This document shows, one piece after another, positions 24,824 through 33,907 of a DNA stretch of 64,000 bases. Position 1 is the stretch's first letter. Every line of letters starts with the position of its first letter. The position numbers and the translations under genes were made by a program. The notes under the pieces were generated by a model. It made no database searches, had not been told where the DNA came from, and worked only from the letters and a program-made list of their open reading frames with translations. This DNA comes from Lachnospiraceae bacterium (GTDB lineage Bacteria > Bacillota > Clostridia > Lachnospirales > Lachnospiraceae), in the NCBI GenBank assembly GCA_014799465.1, contig JAAVHZ010000040.1, forward strand, positions 1 through 64,000, written 5' to 3'.

Positions 24824-25639
24824 ATGAAAAAAGTAGTTATAGTATTCATAGTTTCAACTATGATAATGACAGGTTTGGCAGGTAAACAGGGCAATAGTGT
24901 ATCTGACAAGGAAAATGATGGAAAAAAATCCGTAAAGGTATTTGAGAGCAGCAAAGAAGTCCCCAGTGCTTCTGTTGAAGCAATAAGAAAGAGGTTTTAT
25001 GCAAAATATGGAAAGATAGAATTTGAAGAAGAAACAAGTTCTGTAAAGACAGAGATACAGACAGAAGAAGAGACAGAGAAACTGACAGAACAGCAGACAC
25101 AACAACCGGAACAGACAGAAACACAAACCGAAGCACAGACTGAAACACAGACACAAGAGCAAACCACTGAGGCACAGACAGAAGCTGCTACAGAAGTTCC
25201 GACGGAAACTATTCCAGAGATAACAGCAGAACCGGAGAATATAGTCTGTTCAGGCGGAATTAATCTTTCAAATGAAGACTATGGGCAATTATTAAAGATT
25301 GTAGAGGCAGAAGCGGGAAATCAGGATGATGTGGGAAAGATACTTGTTGCAAATGTAATATTCAACAGGGTAAGGAATGGCGAATTTCCTAATACGGTCA
25401 CAGAAGTAATATATCAGCATGGAAATGGAGTATATCAGTTTGAGCCGGTGTTAAATGGCAGAATATATGAAGTAAGTGTGTCAGATTCAACGGTACAATG
25501 CGTGGACAGAGCGATAGCAGGAGAAGATTATTCACAGGGTGCGTTATATTTTACAATGAAGACATCTGATGCGAGTTGGTTTAATACAAGACTCAGACTG
25601 TTGTTTGTTCATGGCGACCACTATTTCTATACTTGTTAA
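24824..25639 (+). CDS. Secreted cell-wall hydrolase, SleB/CwlJ domain
   Basis: A protein of about 271 residues. An N-terminal signal peptide (KKVVIVFIVSTMIMTGLAG) precedes a long Thr/Glu/Gln-rich linker of TETQT-type repeats (about 75-140). The C-terminal Hydrolase_2 domain includes the catalytic Glu in LLKIVEAEAGNQDDVGKILVANVIFNRV and the closing segment GALYFTMKTS...LLFVHGDHYFY. Related domains act in spore-cortex lysis or peptidoglycan turnover. The ATG after GGAGGAGT is the start; a longer in-frame start lacks a ribosome site. Confidence 0.88.
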   Translation: MKKVVIVFIVSTMIMTGLAGKQGNSVSDKENDGKKSVKVFESSKEVPSASVEAIRKRFYAKYGKIEFEEETSSVKTEIQTEEETEKLTEQQTQQPEQTETQTEAQTETQTQEQTTEAQTEAATEVPTETIPEITAEPENIVCSGGINLSNEDYGQLLKIVEAEAGNQDDVGKILVANVIFNRVRNGEFPNTVTEVIYQHGNGVYQFEPVLNGRIYEVSVSDSTVQCVDRAIAGEDYSQGALYFTMKTSDASWFNTRLRLLFVHGDHYFYTC

Positions 25640-25709
25640 ATCATAAAAGGTGTGATATAATCCATTGAAAAAGATTTTTAGCAAATGTGTACAGAAATGG
25701 AGATTTATC

Positions 25710-27200
25710 ATGGATTTACTTTATAAGAGTACAAGGAATGAAAATGAAACAGTTACGGCATCACAGGCAATATTAAAAGGACTGGCAGATAATGGAGGTC
25801 TGTTTGTACCTTCATTTATACCAAAGCTTGAAGTGTCGGTAGAAGAACTTTCCAAGATGACATACAGAGAAGTTGCATACAATGTTATGAAACAGTATCT
25901 CACAGATTTTACGGAAGAAGAACTTAAAAACTGCATAAATAATGCATATGATTCAAAGTTTGACACAGAAGAGATTGCACCTATGGTAAAGGCAGAAGGA
26001 GAATATTACCTTGAGTTGTTTCATGGTGCGACCATAGCATTTAAAGATATGGCACTTTCCATTCTTCCTCATCTTATGACTACGGCAGCTAAGAAAAATA
26101 ATGTTAAAAATGATATAGTCATACTTACAGCCACATCAGGAGATACAGGAAAGGCAGCTTTGGCAGGATTTGCTGATGTAAAAGGTACAAAAATCGTAGT
26201 ATTTTATCCAAAGGGTGGAGTAAGTCCTATACAGGAAAAGCAGATGATTACCCAGAAGGGTGACAATACATTTGTAGTAGGCATAAAGGGTAATTTTGAC
26301 CAGGCACAGAGTGGAGTTAAAGCGATATTCGGAAATAAGGTACTGGCAGAAGAAATGGATAATGCAGGATACCAGTTCTCATCAGCCAATTCAATAAATA
26401 TAGGACGTCTTGTACCTCAGATAGTATATTATGTATATGCATATGCGAAATTATACGCAAACGGAGAAATTAGTCAGGACGAGAAAATAAATGTAGTAGT
26501 GCCTACAGGTAACTTCGGTAATATTCTGGCTGCATATTACGCTAAAAATATGGGACTTCCTATAGACAAGCTTATATGTGCATCCAATGATAACAAAGTA
26601 CTTTATGATTTCTTTACAACAGGTACATATGATAAGAACAGACAGTTCGTGCTTACAATGTCTCCTTCAATGGACATTCTTATATCAAGTAACCTTGAAA
26701 GACTGATATACAGAATTGCAGGAGAAAATGCCGCAAAGAATAAAGACCTTATGGAGAAACTGGTTTCGGAAGGTAAATATGATATAACTGAAGAAATGAA
26801 ACAGGGACTTAAAGATTTTTATGGAAACTTTGGTACTGAGGATGAAACAGCAGAGATTATTAAAAACATATATAAAGAAACAGGATATATAATTGACACA
26901 CATACTGCAGTGGCTGCTGTTGTATATGATAAGTACAAAAAGGAAACGAAAGATACAACAAAGTCAGTAATTGCATCAACAGCAAGTCCTTTTAAGTTTA
27001 CCAGAAGTGTAATGACATCCATTGATGAGAAATATAATGATATGGAAGACTTTGAACTGGTGGACGAGCTTAGCAGAATTGGAAATGTAAAAGTACCAAG
27101 AGCCATTGAGGAGATAAGAAATGCAGAGCCACGTCATAATACTATATGTGAAGTGGACGAGATGGAAAAAGTAGTAAAAGATTTTCTGGGAATCAAATAA
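25710..27200 (+). CDS. thrC: Threonine synthase
   Basis: A 496-residue PLP enzyme that converts O-phosphohomoserine to threonine. The PLP lysine is in HGATIAFKDMALSILPHL, followed by the phosphate-binding TATSGDTGKAALAGF and FYPKGGVSPIQEKQM. The long form with an N-terminal YKSTRNENETVTASQAILKGLADNGGLFVP domain is the type common in Firmicutes and Proteobacteria. The ATG at 25710 follows GGAG at seven bases. A strong terminator follows the stop. Confidence 0.96.
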   Translation: MDLLYKSTRNENETVTASQAILKGLADNGGLFVPSFIPKLEVSVEELSKMTYREVAYNVMKQYLTDFTEEELKNCINNAYDSKFDTEEIAPMVKAEGEYYLELFHGATIAFKDMALSILPHLMTTAAKKNNVKNDIVILTATSGDTGKAALAGFADVKGTKIVVFYPKGGVSPIQEKQMITQKGDNTFVVGIKGNFDQAQSGVKAIFGNKVLAEEMDNAGYQFSSANSINIGRLVPQIVYYVYAYAKLYANGEISQDEKINVVVPTGNFGNILAAYYAKNMGLPIDKLICASNDNKVLYDFFTTGTYDKNRQFVLTMSPSMDILISSNLERLIYRIAGENAAKNKDLMEKLVSEGKYDITEEMKQGLKDFYGNFGTEDETAEIIKNIYKETGYIIDTHTAVAAVVYDKYKKETKDTTKSVIASTASPFKFTRSVMTSIDEKYNDMEDFELVDELSRIGNVKVPRAIEEIRNAEPRHNTICEVDEMEKVVKDFLGIK

Positions 27201-27212
27201 TTTCAGAACAGA

Positions 27213-27239
27213 GGACTGCAATTTTGTGCAGTCCTTTTT
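27213..27239 (+). terminator. thrC terminator
   Basis: GGACTGCA pairs with TGCAGTCC across a six-base loop, then TTTTTA. Confidence 0.85.
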
Positions 27240-27262
27240 AAATAAAATAAATGGAGGCAGTT

Positions 27263-28024
27263 ATGGAAAGAAAACTAATATCATGGAATGTAAATGGATT
27301 GAGGGCATGTATGGGCAAAGGATTTATGGAATATTTTGATGAAACAGATGCAGACATATTCTGCCTTCAGGAAATAAAACTCTCAGAAGGACAGTTTGAC
27401 TGGGAAAAGGAAGGATATTATGTATATTACAACTATGCAGAGAAAAAAGGATATTCGGGTACGGCAGTATATTCAAAAGAAAAGCCCGTTAATGTGGTCT
27501 ATGGAATAGGTATTGATGAGCATGACCATGAGGGCAGGGTTATCACACTGGAGTTTGACAAGTATTATGTTGTAACAGTATATACTCCTAATTCGCAGTC
27601 AGAGCTGGCAAGGCTGTCATATCGTATGAAATGGGAGAATGATTTTAAGGCATATCTGCTTGAACTAAAAAAAAGCAAGCCTATAATAGTATGCGGTGAT
27701 ATGAATGTGGCACATAAGGAGACAGACCTTAAAAATCCTAAAACCAACAGGAAAAATGCAGGGTTTACTGACGAAGAAAGAGAGAAAATGACAGAGCTTT
27801 TGGATTCGGGATTTATTGATACATTCAGATACTTTAATCCTGATGCGGAAGGGATATATTCGTGGTGGTCTTACAGATTTCGTGCAAGAGAGAAGAATGC
27901 AGGATGGCGGATAGATTATTTTCTGGTATCAGAAGAGCTTGAAGAAAATCTTGTGGATGCCTCTATACACACTGATATACAGGGTTCTGACCATTGCCCT
28001 GTAGAATTGAAGATAAATATATAA
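27263..28024 (+). CDS. xth: Exodeoxyribonuclease III (AP endonuclease)
   Basis: A 253-residue metal-dependent AP endonuclease of the ExoA/Xth family in base-excision repair. Conserved motifs are SWNVNGLRA, FCLQEIKL (metal-binding Glu), GDMNVAHKETDL, GWRIDYFLVS and GSDHCPVEL (catalytic His). The ATG (MERKLISWN) follows ATGGAGG; an upstream ATG overlaps that ribosome site and is less likely. It starts a short operon with the acetyltransferase and HAD genes. Confidence 0.95.
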   Translation: MERKLISWNVNGLRACMGKGFMEYFDETDADIFCLQEIKLSEGQFDWEKEGYYVYYNYAEKKGYSGTAVYSKEKPVNVVYGIGIDEHDHEGRVITLEFDKYYVVTVYTPNSQSELARLSYRMKWENDFKAYLLELKKSKPIIVCGDMNVAHKETDLKNPKTNRKNAGFTDEEREKMTELLDSGFIDTFRYFNPDAEGIYSWWSYRFRAREKNAGWRIDYFLVSEELEENLVDASIHTDIQGSDHCPVELKINI

Positions 28025-28036
28025 GGCGGTGGTATT

Positions 28037-28540
28037 ATGTACGAATTTAAATGTAATATTGCATTGCCGGAAGATGCAGAATGTATTATGAAACTTTACA
28101 AAACCATGGTGGGTAAAGAGGGGTGTACGTGGTCGGAAGATTATCCGTCAATGGAGACACTGATAAGTGACATAAAAAAAGGAAATGAATTCTGCATGAA
28201 AGATAATAATGGAAACATAGTGGCGGCTATTGCAATAGATGAGGATGCAGAGGTGGAACAACTTGAGGTATGGAGCAAAGAATATAAAAATGCGGGAGAA
28301 CTTGCAAGGCTTGCCGTTATAGAAGACTGCCAGAATCGTGGTCTTGCAAAGGAAATGATAGAATATGTCAGAAAAGAAATGGAAAAAAGAGGATATGATG
28401 GTATACATTTTCTGGCAAGCAAAACCAATCCGGCAGCACTTGCCTGTTATGAAAAAATGGATGTAGAAATAGTCGGTGAGGCATTTTTATACGAAACAGA
28501 CTGGTGGTGTTATGAAGGGAAGGCAGGAAAGTCAATATGA
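28037..28540 (+). CDS. GNAT-family N-acetyltransferase
   Basis: A 167-residue acetyl-CoA-dependent acetyltransferase. The GNAT core motif A is visible in ELARLAVIEDCQNRGLAKEMIEYV, which holds the CoA pyrophosphate-binding loop, and motif B in GYDGIHFLASKTNPAALACYEKM. The substrate is unknown. The stop overlaps the next ATG by four bases, so it is co-translated with the HAD gene. Confidence 0.88.
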   Translation: MYEFKCNIALPEDAECIMKLYKTMVGKEGCTWSEDYPSMETLISDIKKGNEFCMKDNNGNIVAAIAIDEDAEVEQLEVWSKEYKNAGELARLAVIEDCQNRGLAKEMIEYVRKEMEKRGYDGIHFLASKTNPAALACYEKMDVEIVGEAFLYETDWWCYEGKAGKSI

Positions 28541-29148
28541 TAAAAAATGTAATAATGGATATGGGAAATGTTTTATTAGATTACAATCCGCAGGTAGTTA
28601 TGGATAAATACCTTGAAAATCCTGAAGATAAAAAAATAATATCAGCAGAATTATTTAATGGCAATGAATGGAGACAAAAGGATTTGGGACTAATTACGAA
28701 TATGGAAATGTACCAAAAAGTAAAGAAAAGAGTGCCCGAGAATCTGCATAAAGCTCTGCTTAATTGTGTAAATGAATGGAGCATATGTATGATACCTGTT
28801 AACGGTGCGAGAAAATTCACTGATTATGTAAAAGAAAAGGGATATGACATATATGTGCTGTCAAATGCCAGTGAAAAATTTTATGATTATTTTCCGAATT
28901 TTGCACCATTTGAATATTTTAAGGGAATAATGGTGTCCTGTGATGTACATATGGTAAAACCTGATGTGAATATATATAAGAGATTTCTTGAGGAATTTTC
29001 TTTAAAGGCAGATGAATGCATTTTTATAGATGACAGGGAAGAAAATGTGGCAGGTGCTGTAGAGGCAGGAATTAACGGAGTAGTTTTTAAAGAAAATTTT
29101 AATGAAATTGTGCAAAAAATCCTTACATCGGGAGAAAAAATCTGTTAA
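28537..29148 (+). CDS. HAD-superfamily hydrolase (subfamily IA)
   Basis: A 203-residue HAD phosphatase. Motif I is atypical at the first position (NVIMDMGNVLLDYNP: DMGN instead of DxDGT), a form seen in the HAD-IA v3 group with epoxide-hydrolase-like N-termini. Motif II is in YVLSNAS, motif III in KPDVNIYK, and motif IV in CIFIDDREENVAGA. The substrate is not known. It is last in the xth operon. Confidence 0.85.
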   Translation: MIKNVIMDMGNVLLDYNPQVVMDKYLENPEDKKIISAELFNGNEWRQKDLGLITNMEMYQKVKKRVPENLHKALLNCVNEWSICMIPVNGARKFTDYVKEKGYDIYVLSNASEKFYDYFPNFAPFEYFKGIMVSCDVHMVKPDVNIYKRFLEEFSLKADECIFIDDREENVAGAVEAGINGVVFKENFNEIVQKILTSGEKIC

Positions 29149-29198
29149 AATAGAATCAGTAGCCAAATGTCAGATGCAATAGAAAAGGAAGTGGAAGA

Positions 29199-29705
29199 AT
29201 GTTTCAGATTGGTGAAAAGATTGTATATGGAAACAACGGAGTGTGCCAGGTGGAGGATGTTACCAGATTGCAGATGGAAGGTGTGGACAATCAGAGATTG
29301 TACTATATTCTTGTACCACTGGATAAGAAACGGGGTAAGATATACACACCTACAGATAATGAAAAGATTAAGATGAGAAGGGTACTGACGAAGAAAGAAG
29401 CAGAGCATTTGGTGGATGAGATTGAATGTATCAGCCAGTTGGATATAGCGGCAAATGATAAGATGAGAGAAGAAAAGTACAAAGAGATATTAAGGACTTG
29501 TGACTGCCATGAGTGCATAAGGCTGATAAAGACTATATATATAAGAAAGCAGAACCTTATATCAATGGGAAAGAAGCTGCCAAATACTGATGAAAAATAT
29601 CTCAGACAGGCTGAAGACAGTCTCTATAGTGAGTTGTCAGTCGCATTGGATATAGACAAAAACGGAATGGTAAAATATATTGAAGAGAGAGTGAATGCAA
29701 AATAA
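29199..29705 (+). CDS. CarD-family transcriptional regulator
   Basis: A 168-residue protein with the CarD/TRCF RNA-polymerase-interaction Tudor domain at the N-terminus (MFQIGEKIVYGNNGVCQVEDV ... YYILVPLDKKRGKIYTPTDN) and a helical C-terminal DNA-binding part. CarD proteins bind the RNA polymerase beta subunit and stabilise open complexes. The gene begins 50 bp after the HAD gene and ends in a hairpin. Its regulon cannot be told from the sequence. Confidence 0.92.
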   Translation: MFQIGEKIVYGNNGVCQVEDVTRLQMEGVDNQRLYYILVPLDKKRGKIYTPTDNEKIKMRRVLTKKEAEHLVDEIECISQLDIAANDKMREEKYKEILRTCDCHECIRLIKTIYIRKQNLISMGKKLPNTDEKYLRQAEDSLYSELSVALDIDKNGMVKYIEERVNAK

Positions 29706-29713
29706 TGTTCCAT

Positions 29714-29757
29714 GAGCATCCGTAATTCTGTTTAAGGCAGTTTATGGATGCTTCTAT
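29714..29757 (+). terminator. carD terminator
   Basis: GAGCATCC pairs with GGATGCTTC across a 24-nt loop, followed by a T-rich run. Confidence 0.65.
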
Positions 29758-29854
29758 TTTTATCTAAAGAATATCCGGTTATATTCCGAAAAAATATATA
29801 CCAAATAAAAATGTTATTTGTTAAAAAATGTATTGCAAAATATACAAATAGGTA

Positions 29855-29883
29855 TTTACTTTTCTGTACAAAGTAGGTATAAT
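29855..29883 (+). promoter_or_regulatory. Promoter of the lectin/MucBP adhesin
   Basis: TTTACT and a perfect TATAAT are separated by 17 bp, 57 bp before the start codon. Confidence 0.6.
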
Positions 29884-29939
29884 GATAAGAAATACAAAGT
29901 ATATAGATGCTTGTTCTAAAAAAAGAAGGAGTGATATTA

Positions 29940-32900
29940 ATGAAAAAGGATAAGAAGAGACGTCTTGAAGCCCTTGTATTGGCTGTTGCTCTTGGAGTGA
30001 CGAGCATTACAGGCTATGAAAGACTGCTTGGTAAAAAGGAAGTATATGCGGCAGAGCCGGATACAATTATATTTGCGGAAGGAGAGGGAACCGGAAAAGA
30101 GTTTTCAAATGCCTCATGGTCTTTTGACAGTAAGATGGAAACTGGTGATCTACCAGAGGATAGTCCTATAATAGATCAACTTATTGATAGAACTGATAGT
30201 TCTATAATATATGAACCTGGAAAGCCGGGGATTGTCAGAAACCAGTATTCTGCTGATGGTGAAAAGGTAATAAGGTTAATCAACGATGTCAAAAGTAAAA
30301 AAGATGAAAATGGAAAGACCATTGAAGATATAAACAGGGAAGGTTTCAAATTCAATTATTTCCGAAGCGGTAAGGCTATACTTGGCAAGGATGATGAGGA
30401 TAAACAAATTGTTTTGAATGAGGATAAAGACTTTTCAATGAAGTTTACTTTTTCAATGCCGGAAGCAGTAATTGATCCTGAACGAGGTGGTGGTGATGAC
30501 TATACAAGAGAAGTTGGTGGTGATGGAATTTGTTTTTATATGACATCAAAGGCTGGTCAAGAACCTGGTACCGGAAGCGGAATTGGTTATCATGGTATAG
30601 AGCAAAGTTTTGCTATTGAGTTAGATTCGTTTTATAATGGAGCATATTATACCGCCGAAGGTGGTGCCTGGGCAATAGCAAACTCTGGCTTTGATAATCA
30701 GGCAGTTAACAATTACGATAATCATAAGAATAAGGATCATAATGAGCGTTATGACCATATTGCAATAGTTGCAAATGGTGATGTAAGAAATCATCTGGCT
30801 TCATACTATATGGATGGTATTACTAAAAATTCCGATTTAAATTTAACTAATGGAAGAAAATTTTTGGAAGATAACCAAGATAGGGTAAGTGTGCCGAGTG
30901 ATTCAAAAGACTGTGGAACCAGATTTGCTGATACAGGTGTTAATGACCGACTGTTTACTGTATGGGTAGAATATAACGGAAAAACTGACATGATGAGTGT
31001 AAGCATTGCTAACGGAGACTTTAAAAGTGCCATAAGACCTGCAGAGCCACAGATACTTCAGAATATAAATTTGGATGACTATCTTGAGGAAAATCCTGAT
31101 ACTGCTGAAAATGCTGTTTATATGGGATTTACATCAGCAGTAGGTACATCCAAGGCAAACCATACTATACATGCTTTCCAGTTTACAAACAAATATGAGC
31201 CTATTACTAATAAAGCACAGTATAAAGTAGAGTATTATTTACAGGATAAAAACGATAGCACAAAATATAATAAGAAGACAGAAGATACTGTTACGGAAGA
31301 CGATGCTACAGTAGAAGATGTTGTAAAAGATACAGACAAGGGTTACAAAAGGACATATGATGGATACGAATATACTACTGTAGACGGTGAGTCTGTAAGT
31401 GAGATTGTAGTTGCAGCAGACGGTACATCAGTATTAAAACTGTATTATAACCTTAAGGATACGGCAAAGTATAAGTTAAATTATCACCTTAAAAATAAGA
31501 CTACAGGTGAATACGAAAAAGTTGCCATGTCAGAAGTTAAGACAGGATATGTAGGTGATGAAGTATTTGCAGAAGATGTGGATGACAGCTATTCTTCAAA
31601 ATATGCAGCTCAACATTATGCATTAAGTACCACAAAGACTCAAAATCTTTCTACAACACTAGAGACTAAGGATGAAGTCTATGAAATGGATGTATACTAT
31701 GATCCGGCAGAAGCTACATATCAGCTTCATTACTGGTTGTATAATCCGAGCACAGACAGGTATGAGGAAAAAACAGATGATGCATCACCTGTTAAGGCAG
31801 GTTTTGTAGGTGATAGCTATAGCGCTTCAGATGTAGACGGAACTTATGCAGTAAAATATTCCACATCTCATTATGTATTAAGCACCACAAAGGCACAGGA
31901 AGACAATGTTACTTTAGCTGAAAATGGTGTAAAGTATGATATGAATGTGTATTATGACCCTGAGGTAGCTTCTTACAGACTTAACTACTGGAAGTATAAC
32001 TCTGAAACGGGAGAATATGAAAAAACAGAAACAACACAGCCTAAGGATGGTTATGTAGGCGAAGAATATGAAATTACTGATGTAGATCCGAATTATGGTA
32101 CAAAGTATGAAAATTATAAAGTAAATACATCAAAAAATGAAAAATTTAGAGTTACACTTGATGAAGCAGGAATTACTTATGAAATGGATGTATATTATGA
32201 TCCGGAGGAAGCAGGATACAAACTCAATTATTATAAACTGAATCCGGACACTGGAGAATATGAGTATATAGAATCAACTACTGTAAAGAAGGGTGAGGTT
32301 GGAAAAGACTATACCATAACGGATGCTGACAGCGAATATGAAAATAAGTATACTGCTGACGGTTATACGGTAAATGCTACAAAAAATGAAGATTATAGTA
32401 TAACTATTGTAGATAAAGATAAGACATATGAAATGAATGTTTACTATGATCCTCCAAAAACAACATATAAGACAGAATACTATCTTGAACAGCCTGATGG
32501 TTCGTTTAAGAAGGAAGATGAAATAACCAGTGGAGAGACATACGCAGGAAAGACTGTAAGTGCAGAAGAAAAGACATATGACGGATATACACATGTAATA
32601 GTAGATGAGTCTTTAGAGACAGATTTTGTAAAACCTGATGGCTCAACAACATTGAAAGTATACTACAAATATCCGGCTCCTAAATATAAAACAGAATATT
32701 ATGTAGAACAGGAAGACGGAACATACAAGTTATATACTTCAAAGGATGATGATGGTGATACAGGTGAAGAAGTAGAAGCTGAGATAATAAATATAGAAGG
32801 ATATGAGCATACTACAGTACCTGAAAGCCATGAGAAAGATACCGTTAAGGCTGACAGTTCAACCGTATTAAAAGTATATTATAATAAAGTCAAGGGACCT

Positions 32901-33836
32901 TCTTACAAAGTACAGTATTATGTGGAACAGGAAGATGGAACTTATAAGATATATACAGAAAAGAAAGATATACCGGGAACAGCCGGAGAAGAAGTTGAAG
33001 CTGAGATTATTACGATAGACGGATATGAGCATACTACAACACCGGACACCCTTGAGAAAGATACAGTTAAGGAAGATAATTCTACGGTATTAAAGGTATA
33101 CTATAATAAAGTAAAAGACCCTGTATATACAGTTCAGTATTATGTACAGCAAAAAGATGGCAAATATAAGTTGTATACAGAAAAGACAAATCTGAAAGGC
33201 AAAGAAGGAGAAGAAGTAAAGGCAGATATTATTAAAATACCAGGATATGTCCATACTACAACAGATGACAGTAATGAAAAAGATGTGGTTAACGGAGATG
33301 GTTCTACAGTTCTTAAAGTTTACTACAATAAAGTAGAAGATCCTGTATATACAGTTCAGTATTATGTACAGCAAAAAGACGGTACATATAAGTTATATAC
33401 GGAAAAGACAAATCTGAAAGGCAAAGAAGGAGAAGAAGTAAAGGCGGATATTATTAAAATACCGGGATATGTCCATACTACAACAGATGACAGTAATGAA
33501 AAAGATGTGGTTAATGGAGATGGTTCTACAGTTCTTAAAGTTTACTATGATATAGAGCCGGAAGAACCAACAACAGAAGAGCCGACTACAGAGGAACCAA
33601 CAACGGAAGAGCCGACTACAGAAGAACCAACGACAGAAGAGCCAACGACAGAAGAACCTACAACAGAAAAGCCGACTGTGGAAGAACCAACAACACAGCC
33701 TCCGACAACTAAGGCACCTGTAAAAGAAGTTAAGACAGGTGACAGTACAAGCAATTCACTGTTTGTAATGCTTTTGTCAGCTATGGCAGTAGCTTATGGA
33801 TGTTTCTTTGGAAGAAAAAAGAAAAATGAAGAATAA
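29940..33836 (+). CDS. Large surface adhesin: L-type lectin domain, MucBP-like repeats, Thr-Glu-Pro linker, C-terminal anchor
   Basis: A protein of about 1,298 residues. A signal peptide (about 1-37, ending VYAAEP) is followed by an L-type lectin domain (about 40-420) with GDGICFYMTSKAG, FAIELDSFYNG and VYMGFTSAVG. Two sets of MucBP-like repeats of about 75 residues follow: about five of the YKLNYxxxN...YEMxVYYDP type, then about five of the YKTEYYVEQEDGTYK...TTVLKVYYNK type. A PTTEE repeat linker, VKTGDS and a membrane anchor with RKKK close the protein; the motif is sortase-like but not canonical LPxTG. The start follows AAGGAG. It probably binds mucin or plant glycans (inference). The last two repeats are near-identical. 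Confidence 0.88.
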   Translation: MKKDKKRRLEALVLAVALGVTSITGYERLLGKKEVYAAEPDTIIFAEGEGTGKEFSNASWSFDSKMETGDLPEDSPIIDQLIDRTDSSIIYEPGKPGIVRNQYSADGEKVIRLINDVKSKKDENGKTIEDINREGFKFNYFRSGKAILGKDDEDKQIVLNEDKDFSMKFTFSMPEAVIDPERGGGDDYTREVGGDGICFYMTSKAGQEPGTGSGIGYHGIEQSFAIELDSFYNGAYYTAEGGAWAIANSGFDNQAVNNYDNHKNKDHNERYDHIAIVANGDVRNHLASYYMDGITKNSDLNLTNGRKFLEDNQDRVSVPSDSKDCGTRFADTGVNDRLFTVWVEYNGKTDMMSVSIANGDFKSAIRPAEPQILQNINLDDYLEENPDTAENAVYMGFTSAVGTSKANHTIHAFQFTNKYEPITNKAQYKVEYYLQDKNDSTKYNKKTEDTVTEDDATVEDVVKDTDKGYKRTYDGYEYTTVDGESVSEIVVAADGTSVLKLYYNLKDTAKYKLNYHLKNKTTGEYEKVAMSEVKTGYVGDEVFAEDVDDSYSSKYAAQHYALSTTKTQNLSTTLETKDEVYEMDVYYDPAEATYQLHYWLYNPSTDRYEEKTDDASPVKAGFVGDSYSASDVDGTYAVKYSTSHYVLSTTKAQEDNVTLAENGVKYDMNVYYDPEVASYRLNYWKYNSETGEYEKTETTQPKDGYVGEEYEITDVDPNYGTKYENYKVNTSKNEKFRVTLDEAGITYEMDVYYDPEEAGYKLNYYKLNPDTGEYEYIESTTVKKGEVGKDYTITDADSEYENKYTADGYTVNATKNEDYSITIVDKDKTYEMNVYYDPPKTTYKTEYYLEQPDGSFKKEDEITSGETYAGKTVSAEEKTYDGYTHVIVDESLETDFVKPDGSTTLKVYYKYPAPKYKTEYYVEQEDGTYKLYTSKDDDGDTGEEVEAEIINIEGYEHTTVPESHEKDTVKADSSTVLKVYYNKVKGPSYKVQYYVEQEDGTYKIYTEKKDIPGTAGEEVEAEIITIDGYEHTTTPDTLEKDTVKEDNSTVLKVYYNKVKDPVYTVQYYVQQKDGKYKLYTEKTNLKGKEGEEVKADIIKIPGYVHTTTDDSNEKDVVNGDGSTVLKVYYNKVEDPVYTVQYYVQQKDGTYKLYTEKTNLKGKEGEEVKADIIKIPGYVHTTTDDSNEKDVVNGDGSTVLKVYYDIEPEEPTTEEPTTEEPTTEEPTTEEPTTEEPTTEEPTTEKPTVEEPTTQPPTTKAPVKEVKTGDSTSNSLFVMLLSAMAVAYGCFFGRKKKNEE

Positions 33837-33853
33837 AGAGTGAGAAAAAATCT

Positions 33854-33884
33854 GAGCCACCTGTATATATGGGTGGCTCTTTTT
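33854..33884 (+). terminator. Adhesin terminator
   Basis: GAGCCACC pairs with GGTGGCTC, then TTTTT. An in-frame ATG at 33869 lies within the loop, which is one reason to prefer the later start of the next gene. Confidence 0.8.
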
Positions 33885-33907
33885 ATGGGAAAGGCAAATA
33901 TAGAGAA

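Noticed and set aside
24854-25175. Minus-strand Cys/Leu/Phe-rich open frames
   Set aside because: They mirror the Thr/Gln-rich linker of the cell-wall hydrolase gene and have low-complexity composition.
29907-29939. Longer start for the adhesin (11 extra residues)
   Set aside because: The in-frame upstream ATG covers the AAGGAG ribosome site of the better start at 29940, and the signal peptide is normal from 29940.
33545-33754. Minus-strand open frame made of VVGSS repeats
   Set aside because: It is the reverse reading of the adhesin's Pro-Thr-Glu repeat linker; no ribosome site and no independent support.
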